This document shows positions 48,544-58,407 of a DNA stretch of 64,000 bases, piece by piece (positions within the stretch are counted from its first letter, which is position 1; each line of letters begins with the position of its first letter). The stretch is from Streptomyces radiopugnans. GTDB lineage: Bacteria > Actinomycetota > Actinomycetes > Streptomycetales > Streptomycetaceae. Location of the stretch: contig NZ_FOET01000001.1 of NCBI RefSeq assembly GCF_900110735.1, positions 1,039,666 to 1,103,665 on the forward strand. The letters run 5' to 3'. The position numbers and the translations under genes were made by a program. The notes below the pieces were generated by a model. That model had not been told where the DNA came from. It did no database searches and saw only the letters and a list, made by a program, of their open reading frames with translations.

Positions 48544-48759
48544 ATGACGGCCCACGCACCCACCCGGCACACCTCCCGGCCGGCGGCCGGCGGCGCGGAC
48601 GCACGGCTGCCGTGGTGGGCCGCGGCGCTGCCCGTGATCGCCTTCGCGGTGCTGCTGTCGCTGCTCGCCGGCGGAGGCGAGGCCGAGGCCGCCGACGCCG
48701 AGTCCCACCGGTACCTCGCGCACCTGCTGGACCGGCTCCGGGAACTCCTGCCGCACTGA
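48544..48759 (+). CDS. Small single-helix membrane or secreted protein
   Basis: A 71-residue protein with a Thr/Arg/Gly-rich N-terminus, one hydrophobic helix (about 24-42, WWAAALPVIAFAVLLSLLAG) and an acidic helical tail, ESHRYLAHLLDRLRELLPH. GGAGGCGAG precedes the ATG. No family recognised. It stands alone between a hairpin and the sixA-type gene. Confidence 0.65.
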   Translation: MTAHAPTRHTSRPAAGGADARLPWWAAALPVIAFAVLLSLLAGGGEAEAADAESHRYLAHLLDRLRELLPH

Positions 48760-48847
48760 CCTGCCGCCTCCGGCCGCGATGTCACCCGGTCGTGGACGGG
48801 CCCCAACTCCCCGCGCCACACGCCGCCGTTCGTGCGAAGCTGGAGAC

Positions 48848-49369
48848 ATGAGCGCCGATGTGTCACGCAGGATCGTCATCCTCCGACATGCCAAAGCCGA
48901 CTGGCCCGACGACGTGGCCGACCACGACAGGCCCCTCGCGGAACGGGGGCGCAGGGACGCACCGGCCGCCGGCCGCTGGCTCGCCGCCAGCGGCATCGTC
49001 CCCGACCTCACCCTCTGCTCCACCGCCGCCCGCACCCGCGAGACCTGGAAGCTGGTCGTCCACGAACTGCCGCAGCGGCCGAGGACGGTCTACGAGGAGC
49101 GGCTCTACGAGGCCTCGCTCGGCGAACTGATCGCGGTGGTCAACGAGGTGCCGGACGACGTCGTGGACCTCATGCTCGTCGGCCACAACCCCGGCATGCA
49201 CGCCATGGCCGACGCCCTCGCCGGAGAGGCCGAGGAGGACGCCAGGAACAGGCTGGACCACATCGGCTTCCCCACCTCCGCCGCGGCCGTGGTCTCCTTC
49301 ACCGGCTCCTGGAAGTCCGTGGAGCTGGGGACCGGCCGCCTCGAGGCACACTGGGCGCCGCACGACTGA
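48848..49369 (+). CDS. SixA-type phosphohistidine phosphatase (histidine phosphatase superfamily)
   Basis: A 173-residue phosphatase. The catalytic RHAKADW motif is near residue 14, with the second site Arg in CSTAARTRETW and the second His in VGHNPGMHAMADAL. SixA removes phosphate from histidine in HPt or phosphotransferase proteins, and this size and the RHAK motif favour it over phosphoglycerate mutase. The target is unknown. The 3' end is followed by a perfect hairpin. Confidence 0.9.
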   Translation: MSADVSRRIVILRHAKADWPDDVADHDRPLAERGRRDAPAAGRWLAASGIVPDLTLCSTAARTRETWKLVVHELPQRPRTVYEERLYEASLGELIAVVNEVPDDVVDLMLVGHNPGMHAMADALAGEAEEDARNRLDHIGFPTSAAAVVSFTGSWKSVELGTGRLEAHWAPHD

Positions 49370-49397
49370 CCCCGGCCGGCAGCCGCCGGCGAGGGAC

Positions 49398-49448
49398 GGC
49401 GACGGGCCCGCCGGTCCGGATTCACTCCGCTCCGGCGGGCCCGTCGCC
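49398..49448. terminator. Bidirectional terminator between sixA-type gene and serB
   Basis: GGCGACGGGCCCGCCGG (49398-49414) pairs perfectly with 49432-49448 around a 17-base loop. It lies between convergent stops at 49369 and 49491. Confidence 0.8.
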
Positions 49449-49490
49449 GCGCGTCCGCGTGTGTCCACGAGGGTGCCGCGCCCGGCCGCC

Positions 49491-50738
49491 TCACACCGCG
49501 GTGTCGGCCGCCTCGACCTCCTCGCGCGTGACGCCCAGCAGGTACAGCACGGTGTCCAGGAACGGCACGTTCACCGCGGCGTGCGCGGCCTCCTGCACCA
49601 CCGGCTTGGCGTTGAATGCGACCCCTAGCCCCGCGGTGTTGAGCATGTCCAGGTCGTTGGCGCCGTCGCCGATCGCCACGGTCTGGGCCAGCGGCACCCC
49701 GGCCTCCGCCGCGAAGCGGCGCAGCAGCCGGGCCTTGCCCGCCCGGTCCACGACCTCCCCGACGACCCGGCCGGTCAGCTTCCCGTCCACGATCTCCAGG
49801 GTGTTGGCCGAGGCGAAGTCCAGCCCCAGCCGCTCCCGCAGATCGTCGGTGACCTGCGTGAAACCGCCCGAGACCACGCCCACCTGGTAGCCCAGGCGCT
49901 TGAGTGTGCGGATGAGGGTGCGAGCCCCCGGCGTGAGGCGGACCTCGGAGCGCACCTTGTCGACGACCGACTCGTCCAGCCCCTCCAGCAGCGCCACCCG
50001 GGCGTGCAGCGACTGCTCGAAGTCCAGCTCGCCGCGCATGGCGGCGGCGGTCACCTCGGCGACCTTCTCCTCGCAGCCGGCGTGCGCCGCGAACAGCTCG
50101 ATCACCTCGTCCTGGATGAGCGTGGAGTCCACGTCCATCACCACCAGGCGCTGCGCCCGGCGGTGCAGCCCGGCGGCGACCACGGCGACGTCCACGCCCA
50201 GGGCCGCCGCCTTCGGGGCCAGGGCGGTGCGCAACTCCTCCGTCCCGGTGCCGGAGACGGCGAACTCCACCGCCGTGACCGGGTACTTCGCCAGCCGGAA
50301 GATGCGGTCGATGTTGCCGCCGACACCGGTTATCCGGGCGGCGATGGCGGCCGTGGCCTCGGCGGTCAGCGGATGGCCGAGCACGGTGACGTGGGAGCGG
50401 CCGGTGCCGCGCGGCCGGTTGTCGCCCCGGCCGGAGATGATCTCCGCCTGGAGCCGCATCGACTCCGCCCAGGAGTGCACGGTCGCCCGCAGCTCCCCCT
50501 CGGCCCCGCTTCCGTCCGGCGTGGTGACCAGGGCGCACAGGGTGATGCGGCCGCGGGTGACGACCTGCTCGATGTCTATGACATCCAGGGAGTAGGCGGC
50601 CAGCGTCTCGAAGAGACCTGCGGTGATGCCCGGCCGGTCCTTGCCGAAGATCTTCACCAGGAGGGTGGGGGTGTCGGCGTCCGCCCCGGTGGCGGCGACG
50701 GCGGCGGGGACGGGCGGCGGGGTCTGCGAAGCGCTCAT
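49491..50738 (-). CDS. serB: Phosphoserine phosphatase SerB with N-terminal ACT domain
   Basis: A 415-residue HAD-family enzyme that releases serine from phosphoserine. Residues 26-100 form an ACT domain (LLVKIFGKDRPGITAGLFET), which may sense serine. The phosphatase domain begins at about 195, with nucleophile Asp202 and general acid Asp204 in MDVDSTLIQDE, VSGGFTQVTDDLRERL (motif II) and GDGANDLDMLNTAGLGVAFN (motif III/IV). Length is normal for actinobacterial SerB. Confidence 0.95.
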   Translation of the reverse strand: MSASQTPPPVPAAVAATGADADTPTLLVKIFGKDRPGITAGLFETLAAYSLDVIDIEQVVTRGRITLCALVTTPDGSGAEGELRATVHSWAESMRLQAEIISGRGDNRPRGTGRSHVTVLGHPLTAEATAAIAARITGVGGNIDRIFRLAKYPVTAVEFAVSGTGTEELRTALAPKAAALGVDVAVVAAGLHRRAQRLVVMDVDSTLIQDEVIELFAAHAGCEEKVAEVTAAAMRGELDFEQSLHARVALLEGLDESVVDKVRSEVRLTPGARTLIRTLKRLGYQVGVVSGGFTQVTDDLRERLGLDFASANTLEIVDGKLTGRVVGEVVDRAGKARLLRRFAAEAGVPLAQTVAIGDGANDLDMLNTAGLGVAFNAKPVVQEAAHAAVNVPFLDTVLYLLGVTREEVEAADTAV

Positions 50739-50996
50739 GATGATCCCTACGGTATCGAGCACCAGGGCGGTTCCGTACGCACGTCCGTACCCCGGACAGC
50801 CCCGGTCAGGCCCCGCCGGAGGTGGCCCGCACCTCCGCATCCGGCCCTTCCGGCGGCCGCGAGCGGACCGTAGCGGTTCGGCAACCATCCGGCGGGGGCG
50901 GCTTCATGTCCGGCCGCGGAGCCTGGAATAGTTCCTCCACGATCGTTCGCCATCCCTAGCCCCCTCATCACAGGGGGTAACTCGGGGGACAACTTT

Positions 50997-53576
50997 GTGG
51001 GGCATGGAGTGCCGGAACTCGTACTGGAACTGAACGGACGGACCTGGACGCTCGACCCGTCCAGGTCCTACACCCTCGGACGTGATCCGCAGGGTGATCT
51101 CGTGGTCGACGACGCCAGGGTCTCCTGGCGGCACGCCACACTGCGCTGGGCCGGCAGGAGCTGGCTCGTCGAGGACCACGGCAGCACCAACGGCACGTAC
51201 GCGCAGGGACGGCGTGTCCAGCAGACGGAGGTCGGCGCGGGCTCGGTGGTGCACCTCGGCAACGCCACCGACGGGCCCCGGCTGGCCTTCTCCGGCCGGA
51301 CCGAGGCGGCGCCCGCGCAGACCGCGCCCACCCCCCAGCCGGTCGCGCAGCCGCAGGGCGGCCCCGGCTGGGGCCACCAGCCGCAGGCCCCGGCCCCGCA
51401 GCAGCCGGCCCCGCAGCAGGGTCCGCCGCAGCAGATGCAGCAGCACGTACAGCAGCCGGTGCCGCAGCAGTACGCGCCGCAGCCTCCCCGGGGCGAAGCC
51501 CCTCCGCACGGCGGCGCGCCGCAGCAGGGGGGCGCCCCGCTCCACGGCGACCACCGCAACCCGACCACGTTCCACCAGTTCTCGCTGGGCCGGGTGGTGC
51601 GGATCGGCCGTGCGCTGGAGAACGAACTGGTCGTCTCCGACCTCCAGGTCTCCCGCCACCACGCGGAGTTCCGCTCCACCCCCGACGGCCGCTTCGAGAT
51701 CCGCGACCTCGGCAGCCACAACGGCACGTACGTCAACGGCCAGCCGCTGCCCAAGTCGGGCACGGCGGTCATCGGCCCCGACGACATCGTCGGCGTCGGC
51801 CACTCGACCTTCCGGGTGGTGGGCGACCGGCTCGAGGAGTTCGTCGACACCGGTGAGGTCTCCTTCTCCGCCCGTCATCTGACCGTCAAGGTCGACGGCG
51901 GCAAGGTGATCCTCAACAACGTCACCTTCGGCGTGCCCGAGAAGTCCCTGGTGGCCGTCATCGGACCGTCCGGCTCCGGCAAGTCCACACTGCTGCGCGC
52001 CCTGACCGGCTACCGCCCGGCCGACATCGGCGAGGTCCTCTACGACAACCGGAACCTCTACAAGCAGTTCGCCGAGCTGCGCCAGCGCATCGGCCTGGTC
52101 CCGCAGGACGACATCCTCCACAAGGAGCTGACCGTCCGCACCGCCCTGCGCTACGCCGCCAAGCTGCGCTTCCCCGGCGACGTGGCCGAAGCCGAGCGCA
52201 ACGCCAGGGTCGAGGAGGTGCTGGCCGAGCTCAAGCTCGACATCCACGCGGGCAAGAAGATCACCTCACTCTCCGGCGGCCAGCGCAAGCGCGTCTCGGT
52301 CGCCCTGGAACTGCTCACCAAGCCGTCGCTGATCTTCCTGGACGAGCCGACCTCCGGCCTGGACCCGGGCATGGACCGCGACGTGATGAAGCTGCTGCGG
52401 GAACTGGCCGACGACGGCCGCACCGTGCTGGTGGTCACCCACTCCGTCGCCGAACTGGCGCTGTGCGACCGCGTCCTGGTGATGGCGCCCGGCGGCGGCG
52501 TGGCCTACTTCGGCCCGCCCGAGGAGGCCCTGAACTTCTTCGGCTACGAGAGCTGGGCGGACGTCTTCTCGGCCTTCGAGAACTACCGCGACTACGACTG
52601 GATCGGCCGCTGGCAGGGCTCGCAGCACTACCGGCTCTACGCCGCCGACCTCGACACCGCCGCCCCGCAGCAGGCACACCCCCCGTACGCGCAGCACGCG
52701 GTGCCCCCCGCACCGGCGTCCCGGCCGCCCAAGCCGCAGAGCTGGGGATCCCAGCTGTGGACCCTCACCCGGCGCTACATGTCGGTCATCGCCTCCGACA
52801 AGGGCTTCCTCGCGCTGATGGTCATCCTGCCCGTGATCCTGGGCGTGGTCAGCACGGTGATCCCCACCGACCACGGCCTCACGCGCAACCCCGAGGGCTT
52901 CAACCAGCACGCGGGCACCATCCTGCTGATCCTCGCGGTCGGCATGTGCCTGTCCGGTGCGGCCAACTCGGTCCGCGAGCTGGTCAAGGAACGGGTCATC
53001 TACGAACGCGAACGGGCCACCGGCCTGTCCAGGTCCGCCTACCTGATGTCCAAGGTGATCGTCCTCGGGATGATCACCGCCTTCCAGGGCGTGATCATCT
53101 GCGCCATCGGCTTCTCGGTGCGCGAACTGCCCGAAGAGGGCCTGATCATGCCCACGGCCGTCGAACTGTGCGTGGGGATCATCGCCTTCGGCCTCACCTC
53201 CATGATGGTCGGCCTGGTGATCTCCTCCCTGGTGAAGACCTCCGAGATGACCATGCCCCTGCTGGTGGGCTTCGCGATCATCCAGCTCGTCTTCACCGGT
53301 GTGCTCTTCCAGGTCTTCGACGCGCCCGGCATCGAGCAGGTCGCCTGGCTGATGCCCTCGCGCTGGGCTGTCGCGGCCACCGGAGCCACCGTCGACCTGT
53401 CGCGCACCATGGCCCCCTGGGACCGCGAGAACCCCACCAACCTCGACCCGCTGTGGGAGCACAGCACGGGGGTGTGGGTGATGGACATGCTGATCCTGCT
53501 CGCCATCGGCGTCGCCTGCGGTTTCGCGGTGGCCCGCCTGCTGCGCCGCCACGAGCCGGAGGTCATGCGCAAGTAA
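50997..53576 (+). CDS. FHA-FHA-ABC transporter fusion (Rv1747-like)
   Basis: An 859-residue half-transporter. FHA1 spans about 6-98 (YTLGRDPQGDLVVDDARVSW and GSTNGTY), FHA2 about 195-275 (RIGRALENELVVSDLQVSRH and GSHNGTYVNG), joined by a Gln/Pro/His-rich linker at 104-185. The ATPase domain has Walker A GPSGSGKST (323-331), LSGGQRKRVSVALELLTKPS and LDEPTSGLD. Six helices follow (about 615-855). FHA domains bind phosphothreonine, so Ser/Thr kinases probably control it. The substrate is unknown; lipid or cell-wall export is possible. GGGGGA precedes the GTG. Confidence 0.94.
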   Translation: MGHGVPELVLELNGRTWTLDPSRSYTLGRDPQGDLVVDDARVSWRHATLRWAGRSWLVEDHGSTNGTYAQGRRVQQTEVGAGSVVHLGNATDGPRLAFSGRTEAAPAQTAPTPQPVAQPQGGPGWGHQPQAPAPQQPAPQQGPPQQMQQHVQQPVPQQYAPQPPRGEAPPHGGAPQQGGAPLHGDHRNPTTFHQFSLGRVVRIGRALENELVVSDLQVSRHHAEFRSTPDGRFEIRDLGSHNGTYVNGQPLPKSGTAVIGPDDIVGVGHSTFRVVGDRLEEFVDTGEVSFSARHLTVKVDGGKVILNNVTFGVPEKSLVAVIGPSGSGKSTLLRALTGYRPADIGEVLYDNRNLYKQFAELRQRIGLVPQDDILHKELTVRTALRYAAKLRFPGDVAEAERNARVEEVLAELKLDIHAGKKITSLSGGQRKRVSVALELLTKPSLIFLDEPTSGLDPGMDRDVMKLLRELADDGRTVLVVTHSVAELALCDRVLVMAPGGGVAYFGPPEEALNFFGYESWADVFSAFENYRDYDWIGRWQGSQHYRLYAADLDTAAPQQAHPPYAQHAVPPAPASRPPKPQSWGSQLWTLTRRYMSVIASDKGFLALMVILPVILGVVSTVIPTDHGLTRNPEGFNQHAGTILLILAVGMCLSGAANSVRELVKERVIYERERATGLSRSAYLMSKVIVLGMITAFQGVIICAIGFSVRELPEEGLIMPTAVELCVGIIAFGLTSMMVGLVISSLVKTSEMTMPLLVGFAIIQLVFTGVLFQVFDAPGIEQVAWLMPSRWAVAATGATVDLSRTMAPWDRENPTNLDPLWEHSTGVWVMDMLILLAIGVACGFAVARLLRRHEPEVMRK

Positions 53577-53612
53577 CCGCACGGCACGCGACCGCGCGGC
53601 CCCCGCTCCGAA

Positions 53613-53652
53613 CGCCCCCGCCCCGCCGGGAGGATCCGGCGGGGCGGGGGCG
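53613..53652. terminator. Hairpin after the FHA-ABC gene
   Basis: CGCCCCCGCCCCGCCGG (53613-53629) pairs perfectly with 53636-53652 around a six-base loop, 37 bases after the stop. Confidence 0.75.
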
Positions 53653-53845
53653 CTCGGGGCGGAAGGCCCGCGAGAACCGCCGGACCGCCGGACGGCGGCG
53701 CGCCCGCCCCGCCCGGGCCGCGGTGCGTTCCGGCCGCGGTGCGTTCCGGCCCGCGCACCCCGCTCCGGGTCCGCCGCCGGTCCTACGACCACCGCCCGGC
53801 CCTCCCCGGGGCGGTGGGCCGATCCACCCCGCGAACCCCCGCCGG

Positions 53846-53851
53846 TACCGT
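53846..53851 (+). promoter_or_regulatory. -10 element six bases before the sensor kinase start
   Basis: TACCGT is followed by six bases and the ATG at 53858. No ribosome site is visible, suggesting a leaderless mRNA. Confidence 0.5.
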
Positions 53852-53857
53852 GACCGC

Positions 53858-54997
53858 ATGCTCCCGAGAACCGGGCTGGCGGCCGTCAGCGCCGCCCTGC
53901 TCGCCATGAACCGCCGCCTGGAGGTCCGCGAGGTCCTGCAGACCATCACGACCTCCGCGCGCGAGCTGCTGGACGCCGAGTACGCCGCCCTCGGCGTCCC
54001 CGACGACCACGGCGGCTTCGCGCAGTTCGTGGTGGCCGGGGTCAGCGACGACCGGTGGCGGGCGATCGGGCCGCTGCCCCGCCAGCACGGCATCCTCGCC
54101 GCCATGCTGCGCGACGCCTCCCCGCAGCGGCTCGCCGACGTCCGCCGGGACCCGCGCTTCGAGGGCTGGCCCGACGCCCACCCGGAGCTGGCCGACTTCA
54201 TCGGCATGCCGATCGCCGACGGCGAGGAGGTCCTCGGGGCGCTCTTCCTCGCCAACAAGCGGTGCGAACGCCCCGGGGGAGGCTGCGGCTTCACCGGGGA
54301 GGACGAGCAACTGCTGCGCCTGCTCGCCGAGCACGCCGCCATCGCGCTGACCAACGCCCGCCTCTACGAGCGCAGCCGTGAGCTGACCATCGCCGGGGAG
54401 CGCGCCCGCATCGCCCACGAACTGCACGACGCCGTCTCCCAGAAGCTGTTCTCCCTGCGCCTGACCGCACAGGCCGCCACCGCCCTGGTCGGCCGCGACC
54501 CGGACCGAGCCAGGGAGGAGCTGCGCCGGGTCGCCGGGCTGGCGGCCGAGGCCGCCGACGAACTGCGGGCCGCCGTCGTGGAGCTGCGTCCCGCCGCCCT
54601 GGAGGAGGACGGGCTGGTCGCCGCCCTGCGCAGCCAGGTACAGGTCCTGGACCGGGCGCACAGCGCCCGTGTCGTCCTCGACTCGGAGGGCGTGCGGGCG
54701 CTGCCGGCCGCCCAGGAGGAGGCGCTGCTGAGGGTGGCGCAGGAGGCCCTGCACAACGCCCTGCGGCACTCCGGCGCCCGGCGTGTCGCCGTCTCCCTCG
54801 CCCGCCGCGGCACCGGTGCGGTGCTGCGGGTGGCCGACGACGGAAGCGGCTTCGACCCCTCGGCGGTCCGCCGCGCGGGCCGCCGCCTGGGCCTGGTGTC
54901 GATGCGCGACCGGGCGGACGGGGTCGGCGGCACGCTGAGGGTGGAATCGGAGCCCGGCCGGGGCACCGTGATCGAGATGGAGGTGCCCGGTGGCTGA
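53858..54997 (+). CDS. GAF-domain sensor histidine kinase (NarL-type)
   Basis: A 379-residue cytoplasmic kinase. A GAF domain covers about 22-168 (ELLDAEYAALGVPDDHGGFA, FIGMPIADGEEVLGALFLAN). The HisKA_3 phosphoacceptor is in IAHELHDAVSQKLFSLRLTA, and the ATPase domain has EALHNALRHSGARRVAVSL and VADDGSGFDP, with LGLVSMRDRADGVGGTL. It overlaps its response regulator gene by eight bases. The GAF ligand could be a small molecule, haem or redox signal; one Cys pair near 129-136 may matter. Confidence 0.92.
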   Translation: MLPRTGLAAVSAALLAMNRRLEVREVLQTITTSARELLDAEYAALGVPDDHGGFAQFVVAGVSDDRWRAIGPLPRQHGILAAMLRDASPQRLADVRRDPRFEGWPDAHPELADFIGMPIADGEEVLGALFLANKRCERPGGGCGFTGEDEQLLRLLAEHAAIALTNARLYERSRELTIAGERARIAHELHDAVSQKLFSLRLTAQAATALVGRDPDRAREELRRVAGLAAEAADELRAAVVELRPAALEEDGLVAALRSQVQVLDRAHSARVVLDSEGVRALPAAQEEALLRVAQEALHNALRHSGARRVAVSLARRGTGAVLRVADDGSGFDPSAVRRAGRRLGLVSMRDRADGVGGTLRVESEPGRGTVIEMEVPGG

Positions 54998-55643
54998 CAC
55001 GACCGCCGAGGTGATCAGGGTCCTGCTGGTGGACGACCACCAGGTCGTACGCCGGGGGCTGCGTACGTTCCTGGAGGTCCAGGACGACATCGAGGTGGTC
55101 GGCGAGGCCGCCGACGGGGCGGAGGGCGTGGCCCGCGCCGAGGAGCTGCGGCCCGACGTCGTCCTGATGGACCTCAGGATGCCCGGCGCCGACGGCGTCG
55201 AGGCGCTGCGCACACTGCGGGGACTGGGCAACCCCGCCCGGGTGCTGGTCGTCACCAGCTTCACCGAGCAGCGCACCGTCGTCCCCGCCCTGCGCGCGGG
55301 CGCCGCCGGCTACGTCTACAAGGACATCGACCCCGACGCCCTGGCCGGGGCCATCCGCTCGGTGCACGCCGGGCACGTCCTGCTGCAGCCCGAGGTCGCA
55401 CGGGCCCTCCTCAGCCAGGAGGGGGCCGGCGGCGGGCCGGGCCGGGGCACCTCCCTGACCGAACGGGAGCGCGAGGTGCTCGCGCTGATAGCCGACGGGC
55501 GCTCCAACCGGGAGATCGCACGGCATCTGGTGCTGTCCGAGAAGACCGTCAAGACGCACGTGTCCAACATCCTCATGAAGCTGGACCTCGCCGACCGCAC
55601 CCAGGCGGCGCTGTGGGCCGTCCGGCACGGGATGGCCGGCTGA
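54990..55643 (+). CDS. LuxR-family response regulator
   Basis: A 217-residue regulator. The receiver domain has acidic pocket DD (15-16), phospho-acceptor Asp61 (VVLMDLRMP), Ser/Thr in VTSF and Lys in GYVYKDI. The C-terminal LuxR HTH spans about 148-210 (LTEREREVLALIADGRSNRE and LVLSEKTVKTHVSNILMKLD). GTG start overlaps the kinase gene, so the two form a two-component pair. Targets are unknown; a chaplin gene follows 200 bases downstream. Confidence 0.94.
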   Translation: MADTTAEVIRVLLVDDHQVVRRGLRTFLEVQDDIEVVGEAADGAEGVARAEELRPDVVLMDLRMPGADGVEALRTLRGLGNPARVLVVTSFTEQRTVVPALRAGAAGYVYKDIDPDALAGAIRSVHAGHVLLQPEVARALLSQEGAGGGPGRGTSLTEREREVLALIADGRSNREIARHLVLSEKTVKTHVSNILMKLDLADRTQAALWAVRHGMAG

Positions 55644-55843
55644 CGGGCGGGCACCGCCGGTCCCGGCCGGGCGCCCGCCCCGTGCCCTCCGGACCGGCAC
55701 GGTATGCCCCACGGCGGAAATCCATGCCTAAATTCATACGAACGTGTGGACGTCGCCGGTGCGGCGTGTCGCGATCGGCCCCGGCCCGTTCTCCAGTGCG
55801 TGCCGCGGCGACCGGCCGCGGCGAACGCTAGGAGGATCGAGAA

Positions 55844-56083
55844 GTGAAGAACCTCAAGAGGATCACCGCCGTCGCGATGGTGGCCGGCGGGCTCGTCGCC
55901 GCCGGCGCGGGCGCGGCCTCTGCCAGCTCGGGCGCGCAGGGCGCCGCCGCCTACTCGCCCGGCGTCGGTTCGGGCAACGTGATCCAGGTGCCCGTCCACG
56001 TGCCGGTCAACGTCTGCGGCAACACCGTCACCGTCATCGGCCTGCTGAACCCGGCCTTCGGCAACGCCTGCGCCAACGCCTGA
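55844..56083 (+). CDS. Short chaplin with two cysteines
   Basis: A 79-residue secreted protein: signal peptide 1-27 (KRITAVAMVAGGLVAAGAGA, cleavage after ASA), then one chaplin domain, SGNVIQVPVHVPVNVCGNTV and IGLLNPAFGNACANA. The two Cys should form the loop-closing disulfide of amyloid-forming chaplins. Chaplins coat aerial hyphae and spores. AGGAGG precedes the GTG. The gene stands alone, after the two-component system. The 55715-55750 segment is unusually AT-rich for this window and likely holds the promoter. Confidence 0.93.
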   Translation: MKNLKRITAVAMVAGGLVAAGAGAASASSGAQGAAAYSPGVGSGNVIQVPVHVPVNVCGNTVTVIGLLNPAFGNACANA

Positions 56084-56174
56084 GCGTACACGGGCGGGCG
56101 CGGCGGGCGGCTCCGCCCGCGCCCGCTCCGCACGGCCGGCCTCCCGGACCCGACCGGGAGGCCGGCCCCCGCGC

Positions 56175-56957
56175 TCAGCCCCGCTCGCGCTCCTCCACGT
56201 ACGCGTTGTACGCGGCCACCACCGCCCGCCTGGCCGTACGCTCCACCGGCCGCAGCGCCTCGCCCCGCGCCGCCATCGCCCCCGCGCTCACCGCGCCGCC
56301 GTGGTCCGGCCCGCCCGCGATCTCCACCAGCGCGCCCACCCGCTGCGCCAGCTCCAGAACGCGTACCGCGCGCGGCGGATAGCCCGGCGCCAGCAGCCGG
56401 CGGCCCGCCTCCGCCCGCGCCCGGTACGCCTCCAGCGCCGCCGCGGCCACCGGCCCGGAGCCGGCCACGTCCAGCCGCGTCAGCACCTCGGTCGCCTCGC
56501 GCAGCGCCTCCGCCAGCTCCCGCTCGGCCTCACCGAGCGACGGCACGTCCGCGGGCGGGGCCTCGCGCACCGGCAGGCAGTGCCACACCACCTCGGTGTG
56601 CACATCGCCCTGCGGGCCCGCCTCGTGCACCCGCGGCACCAGCCCCAGCGCCGCACCCGTGCCGACCACGGCCTCACCGGCGTCCAGAGCGCGGGCGTTG
56701 AACTCGGGCGGCCCGCTCAGCCCCAGCGGGTGCCCCGGCGCGGGCAGCGCCAGCCGCAGACCCGCCACACCCGAGGCGCGCAGCCGGCCGAGCGCGAGGG
56801 TGAGACCCACCTCGCCGGGCTCGCCCGGCAGGCCCGCCACGCGGTGCACCGTGTCGTCGCCCACGATGCGCGCAGCGGCGTCGTCGGGCGACACCAGTCC
56901 GGCGAACAGGGCATTTCCCCAGGCGGCCAGCCGCCCGGAACGAGGTTCTTCGAGCAT
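56175..56957 (-). CDS. Conserved hypothetical protein
   Basis: A 260-residue soluble protein of unknown function. It is rich in Ala, Gly, Leu and Arg. Recognisable blocks are RLAAWGNALFAGLVSPDDAA near the N-terminus, LRLALPAPGHPLGLSGPPEF, and a helical C-terminus GAMAARGEALRPVERTARRA. No active-site motif is obvious. It is divergent from the ABC ATPase gene. The ATG is six bases after TAGGCT, suggesting a leaderless mRNA. Confidence 0.75.
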   Translation of the reverse strand: MLEEPRSGRLAAWGNALFAGLVSPDDAAARIVGDDTVHRVAGLPGEPGEVGLTLALGRLRASGVAGLRLALPAPGHPLGLSGPPEFNARALDAGEAVVGTGAALGLVPRVHEAGPQGDVHTEVVWHCLPVREAPPADVPSLGEAERELAEALREATEVLTRLDVAGSGPVAAAALEAYRARAEAGRRLLAPGYPPRAVRVLELAQRVGALVEIAGGPDHGGAVSAGAMAARGEALRPVERTARRAVVAAYNAYVEERERG

Positions 56958-56963
56958 GCCCCC

Positions 56964-56969
56964 AGCCTA
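56964..56969 (-). promoter_or_regulatory. -10 element six bases before the gene ending at 56175
   Basis: On the minus strand TAGGCT is followed by GGGGGC and the ATG at 56957. The spacing fits transcription starting at the start codon. Confidence 0.55.
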
Positions 56970-57065
56970 AGGACAGCCGCGCAGAGGAGGTGGCGTAGGT
57001 TTTCCCTGGGGACTGTGCCCACAGGCACAGGCGACAGCCGCGACTGCAATGGGAGACAACGCGCC

Positions 57066-57857
<792 letters not shown>

Positions 57858-57866
57858 CCCGGGCCC

Positions 57867-57872
57867 TACCAT
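57867..57872 (+). promoter_or_regulatory. -10 element six bases before nfeD
   Basis: TACCAT is followed by GGCGGT and the GTG at 57879, consistent with a leaderless start inside the gap after the ATPase gene. Confidence 0.5.
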
Positions 57873-57878
57873 GGCGGT

Positions 57879-58301
57879 GTGGACGCATGGGTGTGGTGGC
57901 TGATCGCCGCCGTAGGACTCGGGATCCCCCTCGTACTCACGGCCATGCCGGAGTTCGGCATGTTCGCGGTGGGCGCCGTCGCCGCCGCGGCCGTCGCGGC
58001 GCTCGGCGGCGGGCTGACGGCCCAGGTGATCGTCTTCGTGGTGGTCTCCACCGCGCTGGTCCTCGTCGTCCGCCCCGTCGCCAGACGCATGCAGATGCAG
58101 CGGCCCGAACACCGCAGCGGCGTCGACGCGCTGACGGGCCGCCAGGCCGTCGTGCTCGAGCGGGTCGACGGCTCCGGAGGGCGCATCAAGCTCGCGGGCG
58201 AGATCTGGTCCGCGCGCGCCCTCGACGCGAGCGCGTCCTACGAGCCGGGCGACCAGGTGGACGTGGTGGAGATCGACGGGGCGACCGCCGTCGTGATGTG
58301 A
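57879..58301 (+). CDS. NfeD-like membrane protein
   Basis: A 140-residue short NfeD (no protease domain). Membrane helices lie at about 4-22, 27-44 and 50-66; the C-terminal soluble OB domain has GVDALTGRQAVVLERVDGSG and GEIWSARALDASASYEPGDQ. NfeD proteins are encoded next to SPFH proteins and are thought to work with them at membrane microdomains. The SPFH gene here is 106 bases downstream. Confidence 0.92.
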   Translation: MDAWVWWLIAAVGLGIPLVLTAMPEFGMFAVGAVAAAAVAALGGGLTAQVIVFVVVSTALVLVVRPVARRMQMQRPEHRSGVDALTGRQAVVLERVDGSGGRIKLAGEIWSARALDASASYEPGDQVDVVEIDGATAVVM

Positions 58302-58407
58302 TAGCCGGTGACCGCACGGTCACAACCGTCGGCGACGCCAACGACGCAGACAGCCACGCTGGACACCTCGGTCAGCGTGAAATCCTAGGAACGCAGGGGG
58401 AGCCACG

